The notes below the pieces were generated by a model, which saw only the letters and a list, made by a program, of their open reading frames with translations, was not told where the DNA came from and made no database searches. Source: an uncultured Collinsella sp. (GTDB lineage: Bacteria; Actinomycetota; Coriobacteriia; Coriobacteriales; Coriobacteriaceae). From it: a DNA stretch of 7,951 nucleotides. The stretch lies in contig UQVD01000088.1 of assembly GCA_900544385.1 (NCBI GenBank), positions 1-7,951 on the forward strand. The letters are read 5' to 3'. Numbering within the stretch: position 1 is the first letter of the stretch; each line of letters opens with the position of its first letter. Made by a program: the position numbers and the translations under genes. Shown in pieces: positions 1-5,504 of the stretch.

Positions 1-57
1 CCCCGTGGCCGATCCCTTCGCCCCGATCGACAACTTCGCCGCCGACGATTTGGACTA
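1..57 (+). CDS. C-terminal end of an unidentified protein (partial)
   Basis: Frame 1 is open from the first base and ends in TAA at 55-57, giving 18 residues ending ...PIDNFAADDLD. The codons are GC-rich and the tail is acidic. A strong plus-strand terminator follows 27 bases after the stop, which supports a real gene end here. Too little remains to assign a family. An acidic C-terminal tail is seen in many unrelated proteins, so no function is proposed. Confidence 0.6.
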
Positions 58-84
58 ACATTCGGCCTACAATTTAGTGTCTCG

Positions 85-114
85 AAAGGACCCGCAGCTT
101 GCGGGTCCTTTTTT
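85..114 (+). terminator. Intrinsic terminator of the upstream gene
   Basis: An 11-bp perfect stem, AAAGGACCCGC (85-95) with GCGGGTCCTTT (101-111), encloses a 5-nt loop (AGCTT). The T-run at 109-114 begins in the 3' arm. It lies just after the stop at 57 and is a textbook rho-independent terminator for the plus-strand gene. The A-tract on the 5' side is short, so activity in the minus direction is less likely. Confidence 0.9.
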
Positions 115-139
115 ATGACTGTGCAGGGGGGCGCATCAT

Positions 140-177
140 AAAAAACCGAGTCCTGCACATAGTGGCGCAGAACTCGG
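140..177 (-). terminator. Intrinsic terminator of the nitroreductase gene
   Basis: Read on the minus strand, a stem of about 12-13 bp (CCGAGTTCTGC pairing with GCAGGACTCGG, including one G-T wobble) spans 177 to 146 and is followed directly by six T (145-140). It lies about 48 bases past the nitroreductase stop codon. With the plus-strand terminator at 85-114, it insulates the two convergent genes. Confidence 0.88.
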
Positions 178-224
178 CGAATGGGTGAGCGGTAAAAGGT
201 AGGTTTTAGGGCATGTGTCAAAAA

Positions 225-755
225 CTACTTGAGGAGGAAGTCGGGGAGGGGAATGGTACGGGCCTCGCGATGCTCGGGATCGGCGATGTGGTCGGCAGGA
301 TAGCCACAGACGAGCATGTGATAGGGATAGACGCCCTCGGGCAGGTTGAACTGCTCCTGTGCCACCTCGGGCTTAAAATGGCATACCCAGCACGTTCCCA
401 GGCCCTGCTCGGTGGCCTCCATCATCATCTGATCGCACACGATGGACGTATCGATTTCGCTGGAATTCATCTGGTCATACGGGCGCACCCAAGCATCATC
501 GGTAACGCTGCAAATAAGGAAGACAAGCGGAGCCCCAAAGATAGACCCATCACGAGCAAACCGAGGCTGACAAGCAGCAGCCTTCTCCAACAGCTCAGGC
601 GTATCCAGCACCATCACACGGGCTGGATGATTATTACAAGCAGAAGGAGCAATCCGCCCAGCCTCAACAATGGCATCCACCACAGCTTGCTCAACAGAAC
701 GATCCTCAAACTCACGACAAGAATATCGACCCCGAGCCAGATCCAAATAAGACAT
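225..755 (-). CDS. Nitroreductase-family flavoprotein
   Basis: A 176-residue protein of the FMN-dependent nitroreductase fold, whose members transfer hydride from NAD(P)H to nitro, quinone or other acceptors, usually as cytoplasmic homodimers. Seen in the sequence: the N-terminal RxSxR motif (R10, S12, R14) that contacts FMN phosphate in this family; APSACNNHP at 36-44, matching the usual APSaxNxQPw segment; and the GLGTCWVCHF stretch at 118-127 after a long helix. The start at 755 is preferred because GGAGGG lies 5 bases upstream. The frame stays open to an ATG at 821, but the extra 22 residues are hydrophobic, lack a ribosome site and precede the conserved start of the family. It is a single-gene unit with its own terminator. 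The physiological substrate cannot be told from sequence. Confidence 0.9.
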   Translation of the reverse strand: MSYLDLARGRYSCREFEDRSVEQAVVDAIVEAGRIAPSACNNHPARVMVLDTPELLEKAAACQPRFARDGSIFGAPLVFLICSVTDDAWVRPYDQMNSSEIDTSIVCDQMMMEATEQGLGTCWVCHFKPEVAQEQFNLPEGVYPYHMLVCGYPADHIADPEHREARTIPLPDFLLK

Positions 756-786
756 ACAAGCCCTCCAACAATTAAAAATCAAACAA

Positions 787-814
787 ACCCAAAGTAACCC
801 AAACAGTACCCAAA
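787..814. repeat. Three helically phased heptamers upstream of the nitroreductase gene
   Basis: ACCCAAA occurs at 787-793, 797-803 and 808-814 (TTTGGGT on the coding strand), with starts 10 and 11 bases apart, about one helical turn. The cluster lies 32-59 bases upstream of the nitroreductase start codon. A separate 9-mer, TCAGCCAAA, is repeated at 876-884 and 905-913. The arrangement would suit a regulator binding one face of the DNA, but the region is A/C-rich and no convincing -35/-10 pair was found, so the role is open. Confidence 0.45.
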
Positions 815-919
815 GCAGCAATCAACCAAACGCTCATCGAGGGCTAAAGTGTCCGAACAGATACCAAAGGTCCCTTCAGCCAAACCCCCATTGCGCTAAA
901 CCTATCAGCCAAAGTTCCC

Positions 920-1043
920 AATGGTGGTACATAAGGGAGCGGGCCCGGCCACTAATAACCTTTTGAACGACTCTGCTTGCAGCCGGAGTGAAAAAGGTTA
1001 TTAGTGGCCGGGCCCGCGACCGGTGGGACATGTACCCCCAATT
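920..1043. repeat. Long nested palindrome with a perfect 26-bp stem
   Basis: The arms at 939-964 and 992-1017 are perfect reverse complements over 26 bases; they contain GCGGGCCCGGCCAC then TAATAACCTTTT. They enclose 27 bases that hold a smaller hairpin (CTGC-TT-GCAG). Further out, 920-932 (AATGGTGGTACAT) matches the reverse complement of 1030-1043 with one mismatch and one gap, so the palindrome probably extends over about 124 bp. Its right edge overlaps the stop codon of the DUF47 gene (1042-1044). No T-run follows the stem on either strand, so it is not a typical terminator. It could be a miniature inverted-repeat element or a REP-like repeat. Confidence 0.85.
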
Positions 1044-1665
1044 AACTGTTCTTCATGACAATCGAATCCACGACATCGGCCACATTCTCGCAGCAGTCGG
1101 CGCAGTACTCCAGGAAGGCGTACACGTCACGCCAAGCGATGACCTCGAGCGGGTCCTTGCCGTTAACGTGCAGGTTGCGCATGGCGTTGATGTAGAGCTC
1201 GTCGGCCTCGGACTCGATGGTGTTGATCTGGATGACGAGCTCGCGCAGGGTCTTGGACTTGCGGTAGTTGGGAAGCTCGACCATCAGGTCCTTCATGGCG
1301 CGGCAGGCATCGGTTACCTTGTGAGCGATGACGATGGCATCGGGGTGGATGCTCTGGATGTTGGTGAAGTAGACGCGCTGCACGACGCCTTCGATGCGGT
1401 CGAGCACGGTGTCGAGCGAGCAGCTCATCAGGTCTAGATCCTCGCGCTCAAGCGGGGTGATAAAGGCGGTGAGCAAGGCGTCTTCGAGCTCGTGGTGCTT
1501 CTTGTCTGCCGCATGCTCAATCGCATGCATCTTATCGAGCATGTCGTGGATCTGCGCAGGGTCAAAGTTCTCAAAAATCTTGGTGAGCAGCTCTGCGGCC
1601 TGGACGGCTAGGTCGGCGCAGGCGACGTAGTTGTCAAAGTAGAATGAATCGGGTTTCTTTGCCAT
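1042..1665 (-). CDS. DUF47/PhoU-like phosphate-transport accessory protein
   Basis: A 207-residue soluble, almost wholly helical protein of the DUF47 family (PF01865, PhoU-like). Members are typically encoded next to PiT transporters and are thought to modulate phosphate uptake. The sequence shows the family pattern: a helix around DLAVQAAELLTKIFENF, then HAIEHAADKKHHELEDALLT with the His/Asp/Glu spacing typical of PhoU-type metal-binding helices, then FITPLEREDL and LDTVLDRIEGVV, and a second E/D-rich helix around IQINTIESEADELY. The length is normal for the family. The start at 1665 has AAAGGA 8 bases upstream. It lies 66 bases downstream of the PiT gene on the same strand with no terminator between, so the two form an operon with the transporter first. 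Confidence 0.92.
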   Translation of the reverse strand: MAKKPDSFYFDNYVACADLAVQAAELLTKIFENFDPAQIHDMLDKMHAIEHAADKKHHELEDALLTAFITPLEREDLDLMSCSLDTVLDRIEGVVQRVYFTNIQSIHPDAIVIAHKVTDACRAMKDLMVELPNYRKSKTLRELVIQINTIESEADELYINAMRNLHVNGKDPLEVIAWRDVYAFLEYCADCCENVADVVDSIVMKNS

Positions 1666-1731
1666 GAGTGGTCCTTTCGAGGTGAAGATGGGCGGGCGAG
1701 GTAATGCAGTCCGGATGGACGTTCGGTTTGA

Positions 1732-2781
1732 CTAGAGGAACATCATGAACAGCTTGGCCATGACAAAGCTGATGAGTCCGCAGGCAGGGAAGGTGAAGAA
1801 CCAGGTGAACATCATGTCCTTGACGACGCCGAAGTTGATGGCCGAGAGGCGCTTGACGGCACCGACGCCCATAATGGCGCAGGTCTTGATGTGCGTGGAG
1901 GACACGGGGATGCCGGTAAGGGTGGCAAGCAGCAGGTTCGCGGCGCCTGCGAGGTCGGCAGAGAAGCCCTGATACTTCTCGAGCTTAACCATGCTCTGGC
2001 CGACGGACTTGATGATGCGCTCGCCGCCCACGCTGGTGCCGATGCCCATGGTTGCCGAGCACAGCAGCATAATCCAGATGGGGATGCCGGCATCGCCGAC
2101 GCTCGTCTGGCCGCTGGCGAAGGCCACGCCTAAAAAGAGCACGCCGATGAACTTCTGTCCATCCTGCGCGCCGTGCATAAAGCTCATGGCCGCGGCACTC
2201 GCGATCTGAGCGTATTTAAAGAAGACGTTGGCACGTCGCCTGTTGGCGGCGGCAAACAGAATCGAGACGAGTTTGCACAGGATCCAGCCCATGACAAAGC
2301 CCAGGCCGATGGAGAGCGCCAGGCCGTAGATGACCTTCATCCACTCGTGGACGTTGACGCTGCTCGCGCCGCCGAGGGCGATAGCGGCACCGGTCAGGCC
2401 GGCGATAAGGCTGTGGCTTTGCGAGGTGGGGATGCCAAAACGCGACGCTGTGGCGCCGTAGACGACGATGGAGAACAGCGCCGCGCAGAGGCACGCGAGC
2501 GCCATGGTGCTGTTTCCGCCAAAGTCGACGATATGTGAGATGGTGTTGGCGACGCTCGCGTTAAAGTGCGTCATGATGAGCACGCCGAGGAAGTTGAATG
2601 CGGCGCTCATGAGAATGGCGGCGCGGGCGGGCATGCAACGCGTAGTGACGCAGGTCGCGATGGCGTTGGGCGCGTCGGTCCATCCATTGACGAAGATGGC
2701 GCCCAACGCGAGGATCACGGTGACGGCAAGGACTGGGTTCGACACAATTTGGCCGAGGAAGGTTGAGAACGTTACGTCCAT
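1732..2781 (-). CDS. pit: PiT-family inorganic phosphate transporter
   Basis: A 349-residue integral membrane protein of the PiT family (PF01384), which moves inorganic phosphate with a cation (H+ or Na+) across the cytoplasmic membrane. The internal inverted duplication of the family is visible. The first signature, NGWTDAPNAIAT (32-43), corresponds to the GANDxxNA/NGFHDTANA motif, and the second, HGAQDGQK (203-210), to HGANDxQK. The paired segments GIPTSQSHSLIAGLTGA (116-132) and GIPVSSTHIKTCAIMGVG (290-307) also recur. About ten hydrophobic segments are visible. Both signature aspartates (D36, D207) are kept, while the Asn before each is replaced by Thr and Gln. The start at 2781 has a modest purine-rich GAGAAAG upstream. 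It is followed by the DUF47 accessory gene. A single GTTCAC-like word upstream is not enough to call a Pho box. Confidence 0.93.
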   Translation of the reverse strand: MDVTFSTFLGQIVSNPVLAVTVILALGAIFVNGWTDAPNAIATCVTTRCMPARAAILMSAAFNFLGVLIMTHFNASVANTISHIVDFGGNSTMALACLCAALFSIVVYGATASRFGIPTSQSHSLIAGLTGAAIALGGASSVNVHEWMKVIYGLALSIGLGFVMGWILCKLVSILFAAANRRRANVFFKYAQIASAAAMSFMHGAQDGQKFIGVLFLGVAFASGQTSVGDAGIPIWIMLLCSATMGIGTSVGGERIIKSVGQSMVKLEKYQGFSADLAGAANLLLATLTGIPVSSTHIKTCAIMGVGAVKRLSAINFGVVKDMMFTWFFTFPACGLISFVMAKLFMMFL

Positions 2782-3031
2782 ATATGGGCTTTCTCGAAGT
2801 TTGCAGACACGTTACAAAAACATGATAAATCGTATCACCTCCTGCGGGTCTCTTTACCGAGTTCTGATGGGAGAAGTGAACTTTTTGGCACTAAAATTGA
2901 ATATTAGCCCTGTTGACCGCGGGTGTTCTTTTTGCTAACACGCCATGCGGACACGTGCGATTACTACGACACTCCAAAACCACAGTCTGTTCGCTTTACA
3001 ACATGCAAACATGCGTTCGATAATAGGAGAC
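2782..3031. promoter_or_regulatory. Divergent intergenic region between pit and the small hypothetical gene
   Basis: About 250 bases carry the control signals of two divergent genes. The best plus-strand promoter candidate is TTGACC (2913-2918), a 17-base spacer, and TAACAC (2936-2941). An inverted pair GTGTT (2923-2927) and AACAC (2937-2941) overlaps the -10 and could be an operator. For pit on the minus strand, TATCAT (2821-2826 read in reverse) is a possible -10 with no good -35. A GATA-N5-TATC inverted repeat spans 2824-2836. There is no riboswitch-like structure that I recognise and no credible coding sequence. Confidence 0.4.
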
Positions 3032-3370
3032 ATGGAATATCGACAGACAGATGGCAAAACTCGGCGCGTGCACAAGCAGTATGTGGACGTCGTGGCTCGC
3101 ATCCTCGCGGGCGGACAAGTCGTGCCGGTCACCGTCTGCTGGGTCGACGGACGTTGTTTTACAATCGATGAAATTATCTCGACCACCGGGTTTGGCCTGA
3201 CGGTCCACGGCATCCGTACGGCGACCTATAAAGTGCGTTTTGGCGGGCACGCGACCGAGTTGTATCTGGAGGACCAGACGCGCGAGCGGGCGGACGGCTC
3301 GCAGGCACACGTGATGCGTTGGTGGGTCTGGGCCTTTGATCGCACGCTCGAGGGCGAGCGCCGTAGGTAA
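3032..3370 (+). CDS. Small conserved hypothetical protein
   Basis: A 112-residue protein of unknown function. The start at 3032 is chosen because TAGGAG lies 2-3 bases upstream. Earlier in-frame ATGs at 2945 and 3011 lack ribosome sites, and the first falls almost at the predicted transcription start. The core at about 28-81 is beta-rich: VVPVTVCWVDGRCFTIDEI, then a run ending TATYKVRFGGHATELYLED. It resembles small actinobacterial and clostridial hypothetical proteins with a 'P..v.W.dGr.f.Id.i...r.a..k.gg..t.Y.vri.g..t.L.le' pattern; this is from memory and unverified. The C-terminus is Arg/Glu-rich with a WWVW cluster at 97-100. There is no signal peptide or membrane segment. It ends 83 bases before the next gene, which has its own promoter-like signal. 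Confidence 0.7.
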   Translation: MEYRQTDGKTRRVHKQYVDVVARILAGGQVVPVTVCWVDGRCFTIDEIISTTGFGLTVHGIRTATYKVRFGGHATELYLEDQTRERADGSQAHVMRWWVWAFDRTLEGERRR

Positions 3371-3388
3371 GGACGTACGGCATTCGGG

Positions 3389-3435
3389 TACAATGACAGG
3401 AATCTTGTCATCTGCTGCGCCGTCTTTCACGGCGC
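3389..3435 (+). promoter_or_regulatory. Candidate -10 box and hairpin leader of the Bax-inhibitor-1 family gene
   Basis: TACAAT at 3389-3394 is a 5/6 match to the -10 consensus, 60 bases before the start codon at 3454; the -35 region is poor. An inverted repeat, ATGACA (3393-3398) with TGTCAT (3406-3411), overlaps the -10 and the likely start point and could be an operator. Further down, GCGCCGT (3417-3423) and ACGGCGC (3429-3435) form a perfect 7-bp hairpin with loop CTTTC, ending just before the ribosome site. The hairpin is followed only by TTT, so it is more likely a leader structure than a full terminator. Confidence 0.45.
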
Positions 3436-3453
3436 TTTGTGAAAGGACGAAGT

Positions 3454-4149
3454 ATGAACGATATCCAGGGCTATCAGAACGGCCCCGTCGAGAGCGGCGC
3501 AAGCCGTGCCAAGGAGATGTCGCCGCGTGCGTACAATCTTGCCATGTCTGCCCTCATCTTCTTGGGCTTTTGTGCCATGGGCGCCGGCGCCTACTTTACG
3601 AGCACCATGTCGTTTGCGCGCATGATGATGAGCGGCGCCGCCTTGCCGCTGGTCTTTGGCTCGTTTATTTTGACCATCATCGGCATGGTCATGATGTCGG
3701 CCGCCGCCAGCAAGCAGTCCGTGGGCCTGTCCCTTGTGGGCTACGTAATCTTTGCGAGTACCTTTGGCCTGACCGCGTCGTTTGGCCTTGCCAACTACGA
3801 CCTGCCCACCATTAACACTGCCTTTATCGCCACGGCCGCCATCACCTTTGTCTTTGGCGCCTTGGGCGTGACGTTCCCCAAGTTTTTCCAGCGCGTATAT
3901 GGCATCGGTTTTGGCATTCTGCTCGCCACTATTCTGGTTGAGATCGTGCTGATGTTCATGGGCGTCTCGCAGACCATCACCGATCTGATCGTGATCGTGG
4001 TGTTCGCCGGCTTTATTGGCTACGACACCTATGTTGCCACGACGGTGCCGCCTACGCTGCCCAACGCCGTGCTCATGGCGTCCAATCTGTTCGTGGACAT
4101 TATCAACGTGTTCCTGCGCATCCTGAACATCCTTGGCCGTCGCGACTAG
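3454..4149 (+). CDS. Bax inhibitor-1/YccA-YetJ family membrane protein
   Basis: A 231-residue member of the BI-1/TMBIM family (PF01027, UPF0005). Bacterial members sit in the cytoplasmic membrane; B. subtilis YetJ is a pH-sensitive calcium leak channel and E. coli YccA interacts with the protease FtsH. After a soluble N-terminus of about 25 residues there are six hydrophobic helices (about 28-48, 60-82, 89-110, 120-140, 148-170, 175-195) and a seventh semi-hydrophobic segment (about 207-226). The two conserved aspartates are visible, D191 in GYDTY and D215 in LFVDIIN, 24 residues apart. The pH-sensing pair of YetJ (D171/D195) has the same spacing, so channel-type function is plausible. The start at 3454 is set by AAAGGACGAAGT upstream. 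An in-frame ATG at 3439 lies inside that site. A strong terminator follows, so the gene is probably monocistronic. Confidence 0.92.
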   Translation: MNDIQGYQNGPVESGASRAKEMSPRAYNLAMSALIFLGFCAMGAGAYFTSTMSFARMMMSGAALPLVFGSFILTIIGMVMMSAAASKQSVGLSLVGYVIFASTFGLTASFGLANYDLPTINTAFIATAAITFVFGALGVTFPKFFQRVYGIGFGILLATILVEIVLMFMGVSQTITDLIVIVVFAGFIGYDTYVATTVPPTLPNAVLMASNLFVDIINVFLRILNILGRRD

Positions 4150-4192
4150 TGGCGAATTGCGGCGGTGCTTGCCGTGCGTGTAAATCGATGCG

Positions 4193-4221
4193 AAAGGCGG
4201 TCCTTCGGGGCCGTCTTTTTT
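4193..4221 (+). terminator. Intrinsic terminator of the Bax-inhibitor-1 family gene
   Basis: An 11-bp stem (4193-4203 with 4208-4218, including two G-T wobbles) is closed by a UUCG tetraloop and followed by TTTTTT at 4216-4221. It begins 43 bases after the stop codon at 4149. The tetraloop and T-run make this a confident rho-independent terminator separating this gene from the next. Confidence 0.9.
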
Positions 4222-4234
4222 GTACGCGGCGGGG

Positions 4235-4240
4235 TATCAT
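4235..4240 (+). promoter_or_regulatory. Possible -10 box of the glycohydrolase-like gene
   Basis: TATCAT lies 46 bases before the start codon at 4287, in the short gap after the terminator ending at 4221. The terminator implies that the next gene needs its own promoter here. No good -35 is visible; the stretch at the right distance falls in the terminator's 3' arm. The call rests mostly on context. Confidence 0.3.
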
Positions 4241-4286
4241 GGATGGGAAAAGCCGATAGCGGCAGCGACAGGAAAGGTGACCACTT

Positions 4287-5420
4287 ATGGCAGACGTCGA
4301 CAACAGGAACCGTAACCGCAGGTCCAACCGAGCGGGTCAGCCCAATCCCAAGCGCGAGGCCCGTGCCAAGGCCGCCGAGCGTCACGTGGCAACTGTGTCC
4401 GAAGCGTGCGCCAAGGATATCGAGCGTTCGCTTGCCGGCGTGTGCGAGTTCGATGGTATGCCTGCCGGTTTTGTCGCGGCGATGAAGGCCAAGGCCCAAG
4501 CGGCCGACGCTGTCGAGGAACAGGTTGCCGAGGAGTCTGAGGCCGCCGAGTCCGAGACCGCTGAGGTTGCGTCCGCCGAGACCGAGGTTACGGCCGAGCC
4601 TGCACCCGCAGAGGAGGCCACGGAGACCGAGTCCGCGCCTGCCGCCGAGGAGCCCGCTCCGGTCCTGCCCGAGGTCACCGTGCTCGACGCCTCTGCCACG
4701 CAGGCCATTCTGGATAACGGCCGAGGCTACGCGCAATTCTGCGACATGGCCGTGCTCGCCTTTGCCTCGTTCACCAACCCGGGCGGCGGCTACATCCAGG
4801 GCTATCTGGGTCAGGAGGCCACGCTCTGTGCCGATTCGTACCTGTACAACGTGCTCGATAAACAGCGCAAATGGTACGGCGAGAACCGTCGCCGCAACAT
4901 CAACTGCGAGCTTTACCGCAACCGTGCGCTGGTGGTGCCTGCGGTGCGCTTCGACCGCAACCACGTGCATGCGTATGCCGACGTGATCGTGGCCGCCGCG
5001 CCCAACGCCAAGCGCGCTCGCCAGGAGTATCGCGTGGGTGACGATGCCCTGCTGGACGCCCTGCGCGATCGCATCCGCTTTGTGCTTGCCATCTGCGACG
5101 AGCTGGGTCGCGAGAAGCTCGTGCTGGGCGCTTGGGGCTGCGACAACAACGGCTTTGACGCCGAGGCCGTGGCCGAGCTCTTCCGCAAGGAGCTCGCATC
5201 GGGCGACTTTAAGGTCAAGCAGGTCTTTTTTGCCGTGCCCTCTACGCGCTGGGACGAAGATTTCGCCAAGTTCGAGCACGTGCTGGCAAACTTCCCCGAG
5301 CGCAACGAGGAGTCCTATGCCCAGGTTGCCGCTCGCGCTGCGGCTGCCCACGCCGCCGAGCAGGCCCAGGCTGCCGCCGAGGACGATGAAGACGATGACG
5401 ATTGGCGCAAGTACCTGTAA
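4287..5420 (+). CDS. TIGR02452-type poly(ADP-ribose) glycohydrolase-like macrodomain protein, catalytic Glu replaced
   Basis: A 377-residue protein of the microbial PARG-like family (TIGR02452, with PF10021 at the N-terminus), macrodomain-fold proteins that bind or hydrolyse ADP-ribose polymers. In order: a basic start (R/N/K-rich, 1-30); a helical piece (about 30-62); an Ala/Glu/Pro low-complexity stretch (about 68-128); the core from about 129, with LAFASFTNPGGG (157-168), GGG-X7-QE at 166-177 and LGAWGCDNNGF (280-290), the family's GAWGC block; and an Ala-rich then acidic tail (EDDEDDDDW, 365-373). The bacterial PARG signature is GGG-X6-8-QEE with the second Glu catalytic; here it reads QEA, with Ala178 encoded at 4818-4820. 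The fold and ADP-ribose binding are plausible, but hydrolysis by the known mechanism is doubtful. The ATG at 4287 is preceded by GGAAAGGTGA at 4271-4280. It is flanked by terminators, so it is probably a single-gene unit. Confidence 0.85.
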   Translation: MADVDNRNRNRRSNRAGQPNPKREARAKAAERHVATVSEACAKDIERSLAGVCEFDGMPAGFVAAMKAKAQAADAVEEQVAEESEAAESETAEVASAETEVTAEPAPAEEATETESAPAAEEPAPVLPEVTVLDASATQAILDNGRGYAQFCDMAVLAFASFTNPGGGYIQGYLGQEATLCADSYLYNVLDKQRKWYGENRRRNINCELYRNRALVVPAVRFDRNHVHAYADVIVAAAPNAKRARQEYRVGDDALLDALRDRIRFVLAICDELGREKLVLGAWGCDNNGFDAEAVAELFRKELASGDFKVKQVFFAVPSTRWDEDFAKFEHVLANFPERNEESYAQVAARAAAAHAAEQAQAAAEDDEDDDDWRKYL

Positions 5421-5448
5421 TCGGTATGTGCTGACAGATAGGTCGATC

Positions 5449-5485
5449 CGGCGGGAGAGACTGCTCCCGCCGACTTTTTCTTTTT
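5449..5485 (+). terminator. Intrinsic terminator between the glycohydrolase-like and esterase genes
   Basis: The perfect 9-bp stem CGGCGGGAG (5449-5457) with CTCCCGCCG (5464-5472) has a 6-nt loop and is followed by TTTTTCTTTTT (5475-5485). It ends only 19 bases before the esterase ATG, and its T-run abuts the AGAGGAAGG ribosome site. It acts as terminator of the upstream gene. Because no convincing promoter lies between it and the next start, some read-through, and thus attenuator-like behaviour, is possible. Confidence 0.88.
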
Positions 5486-5504
5486 ACTAGAGGAAGGGCT
5501 TACG

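Noticed and set aside
213..797. 194-codon plus-strand frame opposite the nitroreductase gene
   Set aside because: It is antisense to a well-supported gene, has a low-complexity C-terminal half, and spans the nitroreductase start region; no family resemblance.
756..821. N-terminal extension giving the nitroreductase a membrane anchor
   Set aside because: The extra residues are hydrophobic, but there is no ribosome site at 821, whereas GGAGGG is well placed before 755, and the family begins at the shorter start.
988..1437. 149-codon plus-strand frame starting in the palindrome
   Set aside because: It is antisense to the DUF47 gene, and its repetitive DVGEVDALHDAFDAVEHG-type composition is a shadow of the helical protein's codons.
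2866..2882. Pho-box-like GTTCAC upstream of pit
   Set aside because: Only one copy of the word is present; actinobacterial PHO boxes need at least two in tandem at about 11-bp spacing.
4146..5351. 401-codon open frame on the minus strand opposite the glycohydrolase-like gene
   Set aside because: It lies almost wholly antisense to a gene with clear family motifs, is rich in Leu/Gly/Val/His as expected for the complement of high-GC codons, and has no recognisable domain.
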